Of a stretch of 64,000 nt of DNA, positions 45,701 to 58,727 are shown piece by piece. Under the pieces are notes generated by a model. The model did not search any database, had not been told where the DNA came from, and saw only the letters and a program-made list of their open reading frames with translations. Within the stretch, counting starts at the first letter, position 1. Each line of letters starts with the position of its first letter. The stretch comes from Owenia fusiformis (taxonomy: Eukaryota > Annelida > Polychaeta > Sabellida > Oweniidae), in assembly GCA_903813345.2 (NCBI GenBank), contig CAIIXF020000002.1:5246001-5310000 (forward strand), read 5' to 3'. Position numbers and translations under genes: made by a program.

Positions 45701-46768
45701 GCCTTTCTTGAAAGCTCCTTAACCCTTCAGGCCTTTCATACCTTGCAGTAAAGACTGATCCAGGATATCCAGTATGTCATGCTTTTTATTGGCTCGATCC
45801 CATTTTTAGTTCTGGAGCAGAAATTAGACAAACTTATTACTAAATGACTTTTAATTTTTGCTGCTAATTGGTTATACACTGTATTCTTATTTATGCAGTT
45901 CAAGAGCAGAAATTGGATTTAACTTATTGCTAATTTTCAAAATACATCTTTTAATTTTGTGTACAAACATAACTACCACCAAAATATGATATCATGAATA
46001 TAACCAATTCATCCTGGTTCCCTTCATTCATCAGAATGGGTCGATATTTACTTGATAGGTCCCCTATTACATGCAGAAATACAAAGAAATATGAAAATGT
46101 TTACTGGGTGTCCATAAAGTAAAGATACAAATTTACTGCAGATTTTAGAATGGCATCATGAAAAATATCCTCATTTCCTGACATCAAATCTTCTAAAATT
46201 CTGTATCTTTACTTTATTGTAATCCTGTATCCCCAAAAGGCCTCTCAATACAATATTTGGAAATGTTGTGCAAAAGCGAAAATGAAATGTTCTACAGCTT
46301 TCCCCTGCTGTACAAGTCTTTCAGCTCAACAATGAAATCCTGTTTTATACTGGTCAGGAAAGTCAGGATGGGCCACAAACGACCATATTTTTTTTATTTG
46401 ATTAGAACTCATAAAAAGTAATATCAAAATAAAAAATATGGACGTTTTTGGCACACGCTGTACATTATATGTAACTCTTGAACTGTGTAAATCATGTAAA
46501 TCTTAAACTGTGATAATGCAAGGTATACTGTAGATGAGACGTTCTTTTCCTGTTTATACTTACCTACTGTACATGATATATTATAGTCTAGCTACAAGCC
46601 CTTGTGACCCCCCAACCACTTCAACTCTGTGTGAGAAGGTGTCTAGTCAAGTAGAGGGGAGGGGTCACAGAGGCTTAAAGCTAGACTAGATATATTACAA
46701 CACACATGTAGATTTAATGACTAAATTCAGTGGAGTTAGCCTATTAAAAACATCACAAATCAGTGAAA

Positions 46769-46888
46769 ATAATAGTACAATAACGTCATTTCTAAGGGCG
46801 ATATAGTGAAATATTGGACCAAGGGCCGAAGGCCCAAGGTCCAATATTTCACTATATCGCTCGCAGAAATGACGTTATTAGTATTATT
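46769..46888. repeat. Near-perfect 120-bp palindrome
   Basis: AATAATAGTACAATAACGTC, ATTTCT, GCGATATAGTGAAATATTGG and ACC pair with the inverse on the other side; the centre is GGGCCGAAGGCCC. Only a few mismatches are visible. Confidence 0.9.
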
Positions 46889-49800
46889 ACCACCGTTAAT
46901 GACCAGGACTGAAACAGCAAGAAAATCTTACGCATTGAACGATATCTAATTTCCCGGGGAAAATTGCCGGTCCAGAATATATTCTAGAACGGTCCATATG
47001 GACCACCACTATGACGTCACACATTTCTCAGGTCAATACAGTAAAATAAACGCCTTCTAAACTAGCACTAAAACCCCTAGAACTGGCCCGGCAAGGTGGT
47101 AATAATAAACTATACTTATTAAGATACTCTGAATCCAATGATGATTTGCGTTATGCACACTTTGGTTGGACCAACTTTGATAGAGCATAATGTCTACATG
47201 TACTACTCAAATGAAGGGTATTATGTGCTACTAATTAAGTGTACTACTGTATAAGCACAATAAGTAAAATCTGAGACTAACATAGGCTACTCTAAATATG
47301 TTAGTCTCAGGTAAAATGAACAATGTTTTGAAACAGTGGAAAAGATAATTTAGGATATCAACGACTAAATTCCATAGATATAAATTGGACATTTCAGATT
47401 GTGTAAATGCATATGATATAGCCTGTAATGTATTTTTCAAAGAATTTAATTGAAATATAAATAATTGTACATCACATGTATTTAAAAATTTGTAATTTAT
47501 TATGTAGAAATTACATGTAATTAAAATACTAACCTACCTTCCATTTTCAGGATTATTCACAAGGTGCCAATAACATAATAAATAAAAAAAGTAGCATTGA
47601 ATCAATGCAGTTTTACAAAGGTGGTTTTGGGGTGTCTTGTCATGAGTCACTGAATAATTCAGTCATATTAGAGACGATTACAGTGATAAGTTATTAATAA
47701 AAGTAACCAATTATATGATAACAGATCTGTTCATGTATATTTTTTGAACATGCTTGGTCAAGTTAATTTAATTATAAAAATAAAAATTGAAATATTCCAA
47801 ATGGCATGGCTCGTGAATATGAGCAACATTGAAGGTCATTTTTGGTCACATGCTAAATTATATATTTGTAGAAAATGAATTTACTTAAATGTAGTATGTA
47901 TTTATGCATGTTATTTATTGAAGTGACTAGGTGTCTGTAATGTTAATTTTAAAAGACAAATTGTCTTTATTTCTGTGCAATTGTACAAACATGGGCGACA
48001 AAATAAAAACTAGAAATATGGGTCTTGTGGCTTTACTGGTTTGATGCCACGTTAGCGTTATATGGTTCCATATTATATTTTAACAGTGGAAGGATTTTAC
48101 TTCTACATTGGATTTAGTGTTTCCTTCATTTTGAATTTGACAATGTGTATTATTAGTTAGTCCCACGTGCTGTCTATCAATCCTCCGAACAGAGGCCACA
48201 GTACCTCCTTCTTGGAAGAAGGAAGGAACTTAATGGATGATGTCTGGAACCATGCTTTTGGAGGATGTATTTATAATGATCATTTAGTCATAGAATGGAA
48301 TTTTGTAACGGAGAAATTGTGAAAATATATAATTGAATTTTTGCATTACTTTCTGCTTTCTGCATATATTTATATCCTTATTTTACCCCTAGGCCAAGGG
48401 CTTATTTAGTGCCCGGGCCTTAGTATGAGTACTTAACGAAACGACACGACATCTGGGGCTGTGCAAAAACAGTAGTTTCATTGGTTGATTACTCTGCGCG
48501 CAGTCTAGTGATAAACTTTATGAAGTTGAATAAACGTTATGAAGACGAAGCTCTCTTTTAAGAAGTGAAGTCGAACGAATGCAAAGAATATTGGTTGATA
48601 GAACAGTATACGATAAAAGGCCAACGCTTAACCATTGCGAACGAGGCACGTATTACGTTCGCCCTTGCTTAGGCTAAGCAAATAAGGAAGTTATTCGCAA
48701 TTATTACCTTCGTTTTTAGAGATTAAACACACTAATTTATGTGCATGTATGTATGTACATTGTATGAAAGTCCATATGCATTGTGTATTTATTGGCAATA
48801 AAAATCACTCATTATTTCTACATTTTCATTTGATTTACTGGCCCAAATTGCCCGCTTGGCAAAATGGAATTATTAAAGGATTAGGTAAAATATGGTAAGT
48901 GATTTTGGACATATCTTTCACAATGAGTACTTTCTGGGCATAAAAACTATATTTCCTTTCAAGTGAATCCAGAATTAGTTTGACCTTGAACTTTTATCGG
49001 ATGACGTCTTTAGACTAGATCTGAGGAAGCAATTATGAAATGCTATCATTCTAGATCAGTAAAGCATTTTCAATGAAGGACCAAATACAATAAATGAGAG
49101 GCACATCCTCAAACCATTAACCGAACTTTTCGATAAGTGTTCAACGTTCACAATACAAAATTGCAATTTCCATTTGAGTGTCATGACACTACTTTTATTT
49201 AATGTAACTTGTTGATAGTAATCCAACTCTGAGAAATGGAAGAAATACTTTCATACTTTCAAAATCTGAATTGTGGTGCAATTGCTATATACATTGGCTG
49301 ATGCTATGGTTAGTGTAAGTGGAATTACATTTTGGAATTATTTACATGGGCTGATGCTATGGTTAATCAGGGTTCGTACACACCTGGAAATGTCAGGGAA
49401 ATTGATTTATGTTTCCAGGTGCTGGAAATATTAGGGAATTTCAAAATTGGGTCAAAAAGGGCCAAAAATGTCAGGGAATTTTGAAACAGTAGATGTGTCA
49501 GGGAAATATATGCCAGGGAATTGTGTATCTTTGTTAAAAAAATAATTTTCCAGCAAAATACATTTAAGGCTATCTAATGCAAGTGGAATTACATTTTGGA
49601 ATCAATTACTTTTACATTAAGGTACTAACCTGGTCATTTATATAGATATTAGCAAACTAAGCATTGTTCTTGTGTCATGATTCTGATTAAATTGCACACC
49701 GTTTATTCATGTATGACGGATTAATGTTTTAAATGCTGCAAATATGGCATTAAAATGATCTATTAACAACAGTAAGAACAAACATCAACGGGCGACCGTT

Positions 49801-50084
49801 TTAGCATTATTTTCACTGTTTGCAAAGTAAATGTACATGAGATCGGGACATAGTATCAAAATGCAAAATGAACATATGAAAACATATAAAGGTGCATCGT
49901 TCTTACCGAGTGATTTCTCAGAACAGTTTTACTTGGAAAACTACGAATAAGTCGGTACTATCATTAACTTATCTGATCTTGAATTATTATGAAAATAAAA
50001 TTTAAAAAATAAAAAGACACAAACTAAGGAAAAGGCAACACGTTATACTAGGTATAGTACTCTTTACATGGTTATCCTTCCAGT

Positions 50085-50988
50085 CACGGGCTACTAGAGT
50101 TTCCACGTATATGGAGTATGACCGGTTCTTAGGCTACGAGTATGACCTGTTTTGGAAAGTCGTGAGAGGCACAGCTGCTTAAAAATGGAAAATAAAGGTT
50201 AACTTCTATATTATCCTTTTTGAAATTGTGTTTGTTGAATATAGTTTATGCTGTATTTAATAGTAAATGTAACAAAAAAATGTTAAACATGAGCTATTTT
50301 AGCAATGTAACTGTTCATAATGGAATATCAATCAGAAAGTACAGATTTCTCGCCTTAGAGCCAAATCATTAATATCACAGTAGAAAAAAACAAATCCCAA
50401 ACCTTTTTATGGCTAACCTGAACAAGATCTCCAAATCTCAGTTTATATGATCCCCCGTAGAGTGAGCAAGAGAAGGATTTATCTTTTCCCAGAGGATACG
50501 CTTGTGAAATGTCATGGAAGACATTTCACAACCGTATTCTCCAATAATGGAGCACCAGTGACATTCGCATTCTCAAAAATTCAAAGATGTATCATTTTTG
50601 GACAGAGCAGGCTAAATTATTTTAAATATTCATGACTAATTCGTAGATCTAGCTATATATTATACATAAGATGTGTCATCCTCTTCGGAGTTGCGTTGTG
50701 TTACACAAAAACTGATCAAAGATGCTGGAAACTAGGATTTTACGGCTTCAATCTAATATTAATACGTTTTCTCTTGATTAAGGCCCCTTGTGATATGCCT
50801 GGCATTATAAGTATACCAAGTATCATTCATTGACCAAGTAGGATAAAAAGAAAACGTTCGAAAGTGTTCATAAAAAGCAAGTACTCACCTCGTCTGTTTA
50901 TAGGAACAGAAATACGGTCACACTCGTAAGCTTAGAACCGGTCATACTCAATATACGCGGATACTCTAGTAACCCGTGTTCATATCCT
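50085..50988. mobile_element. ~0.9-kb element with ~70-bp terminal inverted repeats
   Basis: Left arm CACGGGCTACTAGAGTTTCC, ACGTATATGGAGTATGACCG, GTTCTTAGGCTACGAGT; the right arm at 50915-50988 is its inverse with about 10 mismatches (ACTCGTAAGCTTAGAACCGG, ACTCTAGTAACCCGTG). The interior has no recognisable transposase. Confidence 0.75.
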
Positions 50989-51453
50989 ATCTAAAAGGAG
51001 CGCAATCATAAGTCCTTGCTCAGTTTTTAGCGCAATAATCATCGGCGTGTGTAGACACTGGGCAGCCTACAGGGTGTCCACAATCCTTGCAATAAATCCA
51101 CTGTTTATTATATAAGTCATTTAAAAGGACAGCAACGGTGAATTGGTATTTAAAATATAGTTTCGTCGTTAAGGGTCTCATCCTCACACATGAACGAATC
51201 CACTGAACGTAGTCTTGCAAATGGGATAAACTGGCAATTCTGGCGATTGGGAAATATGTGAACCAAATCTTTGCGCATGCTTCCGAAGACGTGTGAAGCT
51301 TTCCGAAAGCAGGGGACATGCGCATAGGAACACCCCAACGATGTACAACGTACATACTAATAGAAACGAATTTGCCAATACATGAGAGTTGACGTCAGGG
51401 GATAAGGTTTTCGTTCATGTCAGGAGGTCTTTAAAACCAGACGCAGGTTAAAG

Positions 51454-54400
51454 CTAAACACAATACGTTGGGAAGAGCTTCCTTAGTTCACAGTCCTCAT
51501 CAGCTCTCTCGACATATACTTCTACTTCACACAGGGTCAAAACGTCATCACTTGAATCTGCAGACTTATGAACTACTGCATTACTTATCTTGACGAATCT
51601 TCCAACAGGGGCCCGTGGGAATGATATCGTTGTCGGGTTGCTTAATGGCGTCCCAGCGTGGAAATATGCTCTAGACCAAGATGTGCTATCGGCGTTTGAT
51701 CCATCGAATTCACAGTCGACTTCGATTGCGAAATCATGAAGTCTGTAACCTTTCAAAGTAAATACGAAACCACATTTCAATAGTAATAAGCACATTTGCG
51801 AATCAGAATTTATTCAAAATTAATACCATTGTATTTTAAAGAGCCAATGTCCCAATGAACGCATGGGTTCAGTTCTAGACTTTCATGACCAATTCATGTC
51901 CGCACGTGCACATTCCAACGAAACAAAACCAAAGCAAACAAAGTGTCTCATATCAAAAATAAAGTCCCATGGATTTAATAAGATACTGGTATCGATTCTA
52001 GACTTTCATGAAAAAATTAGATTAAAGATCTAATAGCAAAGGTTTTGCAAAAATAAATCAATGTAGTATAAAACAAATGTATGTATTATGAAGAAATAAA
52101 TATATTATGAAAAAAATAGATATGTGTTTGTAATATTGGTATAAACTTAAGATTAAAAAGTGTCACTATCTCTTTCATTTTTCAACAAATATAGGCTCAC
52201 GTGACATGTGACGCGGGGCAGTCAATTTTGATCTATCGTAGACCATATCAGTATCAAATTACTGATATTTCAACCTCGTCTTGCGAGGCCATTTTGATTT
52301 GAAACATCTTGAATTTGGTGTCAAAATGAAGCTGGTCACGCCCACTTTCAGAGTTATCAATGAATCATTTACTACGACTACTATATTCATTTAGGAGGCG
52401 TGTAAAGTTAACCAATCAGAAAGACAATTGTTCCATATATGGCAGTTCATTAACATATTCAGTGTTTACTACTGCTTTTCACGTCATGACAACACGAGTA
52501 GTAACCAATCAAGATGCCGTATTTTATCACGTGAGTTCAGAGTGACACGCACGCGACATGTTGTCTGGGGTGATCGCGATGTTGAACAATTTCTTCTCGG
52601 AATTTGTCCAGAGAAATCAGCGATTCTAAATTAAGGTAGGTCTAAGGATCTGCCATTTTTTCCTGTACAAGTTATAACTTATCTCTATCGAATCCTAAAG
52701 TTTTGGAAGAAGATATGAAGCGTAGGTTTAAAAACGAAGCGATTAATTTGACGATCTGATTTTGCAATTTGCAATGGCCAATTTACTGCAAGTCCAGTGC
52801 ATGTATTTGACAAGAGATAGCGCCAAGTCTGGTATCTAAATGCTTGTTAAGCCACTCAAAAACAAGATCCATATCTTCTAAATTTGATAACTTTGCAGAA
52901 AACCTGTTTTCATAATCTGTTTTCCGCGTCTAGATTCAAACTGAGTATGATAATAGGATCGCTGGAATCTTCAGTCAATGGCAACGGGTCTTCATTCCAG
53001 AACTCACATTTTTAGTTGATTCTCCGTCATAGTTCTTGTTTAAAGTCCCCATATCTGCTCTCTTACTGCCATACTTGCACACATTTCCCCTCCTTAAATT
53101 GTCTTCATTCAAATTACACCCTCTCGCCGATTTATATAGTCATTTCCCAGAACCCGGGAATCAGAATCGCTGATGTTTGCCATATTGAACATATTATATG
53201 TACTGTAATATCTGTACATTGACTGCTACGCGTTATGGTCACGTGACTAGCGCGATACAGGAAAAATTGGGAATTTCGAAACAACAATTTTTGGGCACTT
53301 TTATTGCAAATTTCAGGTATTTATAAAGTGTTTGTGGTATAAAATATAATCCACAGACATAAATGAACATCCAAACTACATATTTCATTAAGTTTTGGAG
53401 CCTTTTTTGCTCTTAAATCAACATCTTTAAACAATCAACCGGTTTGGCTTGAAACGTGTAGACAAGACTGCATACAAGATTTTTATAGTATAAAAAACAT
53501 ACTTATTTTCAGCCACTTTTTGGGGGACAGCGGGGCAAGAGGGGTCCGCCAAGAGATATTTATCAAAATGTCTCTTGGCGAACTGATTTTGGTCATTCTT
53601 GCATGTACTTTAAGGCCGATATTTTAACATTTCGACAAAAAAACTGTACTCTATCGAAAGGTGCAATACTGCTCAACCAGTATCTTGTTAAATCCATGGG
53701 GCTTTGTTTTTGATATGATACACTTTGTTTGCTTTGGTCTTGTCTCGTTGGAATGCCATGCCCTACTTCAGTATTTACGTTTAGTGGTTTAGAAGTTAGC
53801 CTGTCTAGTTCTATGAATGCTCCAATGTATATTTTTAATTTTCGGCAGAATAAGCATAATATATTCATTATAAAGGATTGGTATCAAAATCGTGAACTAA
53901 ATTCAACATTGTTTTTCTCTTAAAGGGTGACGCATATCGTTTAGCAAATCGAACGCTCGTTTCTGGTGTTGCTCACCGTTTAGTATAAAAGGCCCGATCC
54001 CGGAATAATAATCAAGGGTTCACAGGTTCGAGGTCGTTGTGTCAACACCTCTAACTGTTATATAGCATAAGTATATTATAGATCGTCACACATTTATAAA
54101 AGGGTGATTTTTATTTTGACAAATCAATTCCACATTTATGGGTGACGTTTCAGGATCATCTATTTGTGTATAATAAGGAAAAATTGGCATCTAAATTTCC
54201 CCATAACGTAATAGCACACAGCTTGGCATATGAAATATCCTACAAATGAAACAAAGCAAGACAAACCGGTTTCTAATACAAGGATTTATATTGGCTGTTG
54301 TACATGTATTCTTTGAACGCAATCACTCTTTGGATAACGTTTTCAAAATCATCATAAACGGATTACTTTATCTCAAAGACAATTTCAATAAACTGGATTT

Positions 54401-57400
54401 TACAGAACTCCCCTTATTTCTTAAAAATGGACTGATCCAGTTGATTCGCCTGGAGCCGCCATATTGTTTTTATACGGGATGCTAATCGGAACCCTTTAAA
54501 CCAATTATTGAAAACATTCTGTAATAACACGGTCCTTTTTGTAATGGCCGCTGATTGACAACAATTTAATGGGAAAATTATTTACATACATTTGATATAA
54601 CTGCTTTTGTTAACATTTTTTTAGTGCAATTGTTTTTTGTTCCTTTCTACCAATTCTTGAATATGAAATAAAATAACTTTCTGAACCTTGTTGGAACAAA
54701 ATAGCATAAACAACTTTTTCTTAGATCTCTCAATAGTATAGTTATATAAAGGAAAGTTTGGTTCATTTAACCAAACTTTCAAAAAATTAAAACAACACCC
54801 CCCAAAAAAAATATCAAAATTAAAGTAAAGCTTTTATTTCATTTACAAGATACTTTTTAGGCGAGTCAACTGGATCAGTCCATTTTTAAGAAATAAAGGG
54901 AGTTTTGAAAAATCCAATTTATTGAAATTGTCTTGGAGATTAAGTATAATGATTCTGAAAACTTAATTCAGAGAGTGATTGTTCAAAGAATGCATGATCA
55001 ACAGCCAATATAAATACTTGTATTAGAACTGCTTTGTTTCATTTGGAGGATATTTCATATGCCAAGCTGTGTACTAATACGTTACTGGGAAAGAATAGGT
55101 ATCGAGATGGTGAACTGAATTGAACAATGTTTTTCTCTTAAACCAATTATTGAAATCATTCTGTAAAAACATGATCCTTTGTTGTCTGATTGGCAACAAT
55201 TTAATGCAGATAATACATATTTCATATAACTGTTTTTGTTAACAATTTTTGTTTTTTTAATGCAATTGTTTTTTCCTTTCTACCAATTCTTGAGAATGAA
55301 ATAAACTTTGTTGGAACAAATTAGCATATACATTTTCTTAGACTTAGTTATAAATGTACGAAGGAAATTTTGGTTGATTTTACAAAAAGTATGCAAAGAC
55401 TTAAAACAAAACCCCCAAAAATAGATAAAAATTAAGATAAAACTTTTATTTCATTAACAAGATACTTTTTTTAAATCAACCAAACTTTGCTTTGTACAAT
55501 TACAATATTAAAGATTCTCGCAATCTTTATCCAATCAGCGTTTGCGATGTGTACCGGCTCACGTATAAAAGGCGAATCCAACTCAAATCCATGCAGGGGT
55601 GTATGAGGTACTCGAATAAGAAAGAGCTCGTGAAATCTGAATTTATATGCACATGGTCAATGTTTACACATATTTGGAGTTATTGAAGAAAATGTGATAT
55701 GGGTGTGGTTCCGAATTTGAAGTCATTGCTGGAAAATATGATTTTAATACGTGAAATTATATCTATAAATACAGCACTAAAAATAACAGTACACATGAAG
55801 TACATGTATGATTGTGTCCAAAAATGTTTGAAACCCTTACGGAAAATTCTGTCTGCATTTTGTCACCATTGCTCTTTCTTCCCGCATTCTAGTGCTGTTT
55901 GAATGAATATATTTATTAATGTATTTCTAACTAAAATATATCACTTTTTTTATAAACCACAAACATTTAGATCATAAAAAAATTTATTCAATACTTGAGT
56001 GAGCACGATATGCAAGGGTTACTAAGTTGACACAGTAAATGACCACTGATATTAGAGAGGTTAAGCTACACGTATAGATGCAAACCGTGAACCTGAACGC
56101 GTAAGTCCACGCTCAAGTACACGTTTAAGAAAAAATTTGTTAAGCTACACGTCTGAAACCATGTCAGTGGACGTGGAGCTATATTTATATGGTGACTGTG
56201 TCTAAAGGTCATGTCTTTATGGTGTAATGGATAGCACTACCAACTCGTGTTCGTTAGTTCGAATCTACAGTAGTCGCATCAAAACATTTTGTTTTTTTTA
56301 TTTTTGCTGTATTTAATATTCAATGCGCCCTCCATTACGATCTTCCCATGATCAAAAATGAATTCATCTAATTTTTAAAAATGAATATACTGTTTTTATT
56401 ATTACATTTTTATGTACACTAGTATCGTGTTGACCTATATTCAGCACTGCATTGATGAATGGGCCACTTATTAGGGCCAATATTCAATCATAAAGTTTAC
56501 AGGGGTAGAGATGCCAAACCAGGAAGTCTTTTTGTGTCTGTCAAAATCCATTTGCATCCTACACATCCCTACATCTTATCCAAATATGTTATTAATTAAT
56601 GAAACATAACAGTATAATCTTTGGATTTACAAAGTTTTATGGCATTTCAAAAGTGTAAAAGTTGCTTTTGAAGCATTTTTCTATAGCCATTTTCAAATCA
56701 AATGTAGTGATAGGGCAATCGTAGGCCCTGGTTGTCATTTCATTTCGTTTAATATACCTATTGTACTAAGCCCCGGGTATCAAATTGGCCCTGCCTGATG
56801 AGATTGTACGGAATGTACAAACGATCACATTTGAAGTTGTCATTTACCCATTAAAATGTATTCTTATTTCCAATCAAGGATTTGGGTTTACCAATATAAC
56901 AAGCAAGATTGTCTGTATCAAATATGGGCTCCAGGGCCATCCTAGAACATAGCTAAAATCAATCACGTAATGAACGACGTATAATCACTCATCTACACGT
57001 AAAAACCTGTAACTTTCACGCTTACCTGTAGAAAGTAGACTAAACTCATTTTCCTGGGCGCGCATAGAAGTACACGTTCATGCTTTGTTGAATACGCGTC
57101 TGTAAATTGCACGAATATGATAATCTCATGTAAAAACCTGTAAACTTCACGCTGGCCCACAGGAAATAAACAAATCCGACGTCATTTATCTGCGCGCGCA
57201 TTGAAGTTCACGTTCAAGTTTTGTTAAATACGTGTAGCTTAACCTCTCTACTGTGTTAGTCCATGCACACAGCGTATTCTGCTAATACACAACACCCCTC
57301 ACTTTCATAGTGAAGTGACTAATTGGTTTATGTTTACGTTTTAATGTGTTTTGTGTTCCTTGTTACAGCAAGGGGGGCCAGTAAAGTAGACTAACATGTT

Positions 57401-58727
57401 TGCATGGCAAGTTTTGATCGAATATGTGAGACTGAGACCTAAACACGTTGTGTTTATGTCGTTTGTTCCAATGAGGTTCGGATAGATGTGTCATCTCATT
57501 CCAAACATATGATTCCAAGAACAAAAGAACAATTTGCAGAATTATTTGAAGACTGGTTGAAGAGAAACATGTGTTCAATTCAGTTCAAAATTTTATTTTT
57601 CAAAACAAAACATGTTATAAAATACAGAATCCATTTAATATTAATTTTTTGTATCATATTAGATGCTTTTTAAACTTGCTCTCAAGAGGTGAATTATATT
57701 CTTGCGTATCATATACATAAATCTCACTTACTAACTCTATGAATACGATTCCAAATGACAATCTGGACTAATTTATATGACTTTTCCAAATCAACGATCC
57801 ACCATGGTTCCACGTCATTTGATGCTGTATGCGTGCACGATCCTTCTAAATAATCCCCGTCTGTATTACCATCTACGGCGTTGCTAGACTTACCTCTTCG
57901 AAAGTCGAGATAGATGCTGGATTGATACGTTGTCTTGTTCACCGCTATATTTGTGAAATTTAGCGTTTTTGAATGGCCTGAAAGAATGCCAAAAGTTTTA
58001 AAAATACAAATAGAATCACGTAATAATTAACATATCCACTCGTATTAGTTTAATTTTTGAACAGATTAATTGTAAGTTGTTATAACACTTGAAATTGTAT
58101 TTTCAAAAAATGCTAATTGGCAATAACAAGTATACTAGTAGCCAGGACAGAACAAGTTACGGGGTGATCTTGATCATATTCATAGTATACAATCCTACCA
58201 AAGCAGGCCCGTAGCCAGGGGGGGGGGGGCAAAACATCTTGCAAAATCATGCAGTTTTTCACCATTCTGAGCACTTTTTAAGTGATTTTGGCCATTTTTG
58301 GACCAAAATTATCACAAGTGACCCCCTGGAATTTTCTAAAAAGCGAACCCCCTTAGCAAAGTGACCTGCAAAGTGTCTGCTGAATACTTAAGTCACAACA
58401 CATGAAACACATCTCACCTGATTGAATACGACCAAATCTCCATCCAGATGAATTGCCAAGTGTCATACAATCTACGGCTTCAAATAGCTCACATCTGGAG
58501 GAATCGCCGTGGTAGTTAAATCCTTCACATGTTTTGGCGTGCGCGCACATCAGTAGACAATGGTTCAGCGTGCATATGTTCAGAATGGTCTCAATCGGAG
58601 TGTCGAATAGTTGAAAATCAATTTTTGGTTTGGCGAAAATCCCCGTTGTCCACTGGTTGCAGGTTATAATCTTAACACAGATTCCGAGGAACACGATAAC
58701 TGCGGATACTAATTTAGATGTATTCAT
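51454..58727 (-). CDS. Secreted apple/PAN plus fucolectin (FTP, F5/8C-like) domain protein
   Basis: Three exons: 58418-58727 (ATG at 58725-58727), 57732-57977 and 51454-51749 (stop at 51454-51456); phases 1 and 1 agree; 283 residues. Residues 1-23 form a signal peptide ending ITC. Residues 24-103 hold a Cys-containing apple/PAN-like domain (TLNHCLLMCAHAKTCEGFNY, CELF). The rest is a fucolectin-type domain: NKTTYQSSIY, SSNAVDGN, SCTHT, PWWIVDLEKSY, IWNR, then YRLHDFAIEV and VGRFVKISNA, LTLCEVEVYVE. Fucolectins bind fucose with a His and two Arg; the His (CTHT) and both Arg (NR and RL) are in place, but the usual GDCC between the Arg residues reads IHRV, so the Asp and Cys pair are gone. A secreted glycan-binding, possibly innate immune, role is inference. 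A 6-kb intron splits the lectin domain at the binding loop. Confidence 0.88.
54183..55470. repeat. Compound direct-plus-inverted repeat module
   Basis: Segment 54183-54450 recurs in inverse orientation at about 54858-55085 (CACAGCTTGGCATATGAAAT, TATATTGGCTGTTG, TTAAAAATGGACTGATCCAG). Segment 54495-54850 recurs directly at about 55137-55470 (AACCAATTATTGAAA, CCTTTCTACCAATTCTTGA, ACAAGATACTTTTT). A short third copy of the joining piece (GAACTAAATTCAACATTGTT, TTTCTCTTAAA) is at about 53890. A 79-codon ORF at 54246-54485 lies in the left inverted arm. Confidence 0.8.
56053..57250. mobile_element. ~1.2-kb TIR element in the lectin intron
   Basis: TAGAGAGGTTAAGCTACACG at the left and CGTGTAGCTTAACCTCTCTA at the right are exact inverses. 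Subterminal motifs (GTTAAGCTACACGT, ACACGTTYAAG, TTGTTRAATACG) repeat in both orientations near both ends, as in elements where a transposase binds repeated sites. No transposase ORF. Confidence 0.75.
56215..56282 (+). other. tRNA-like patch (Arg-type boxes) inside the TIR element
   Basis: TGGTGTAATGGATAGCAC resembles the A box and D arm of eukaryotic tRNA-Arg, and AGTTCGAATCT matches a B box about 32 nt later. Anticodon and T stems pair poorly and the acceptor ends do not pair. A decayed tRNA or tRNA-derived sequence. Confidence 0.35.
58207..58350. mobile_element. MITE of the CCCGTAGCCAGG family, degraded right end
   Basis: Starts GCCCGTAGCCAGGGGGG; the interior CATGCAGTTTTTCACCATTC and TGAGCACTTTTTAAGTGATT matches the copy at 8571 almost exactly. 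The right inverted end is not recognisable. In intron 1 of the lectin gene. Confidence 0.65.

Larger units (their letters stand above)
45455..51453. other. INPP4 3' flank and intergenic region
   Basis: No gene seen. It includes the 115-bp copies, hairpins at 46114-46217 (ATAAAGTAAAGATAC and inverse) and 46582-46688 (TATAGTCTAGCT and inverse), the palindrome at 46769-46888, a dispersed sequence with CAGGGTTCGTACACACCTGG and TGTCAGGGAA motifs at 49365-49520, and a TIR element at 50085-50988. AATAAATAAA at 47578 is one of several possible poly(A) signals for INPP4. Confidence 0.5.
51750..57731 (-). other. 6-kb intron of the lectin gene
   Basis: No exon seen on either strand. It contains a compound direct and inverted repeat at 53875-55470 and a TIR element with a tRNA-like patch at 56053-57250. 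AATAAA on the minus strand at 51104-51109 lies downstream of the stop, outside this intron, and is a candidate poly(A) signal for the gene. Confidence 0.55.

Noticed and set aside
54246-54485. 79-codon open frame as a real gene
   Set aside because: It sits in one arm of an inverted repeat whose other arm is broken by frameshifts; no recognised domain, so at most an element remnant.
56215-56282. Functional tRNA gene
   Set aside because: A and B boxes are good but acceptor, anticodon and T stems do not pair properly.
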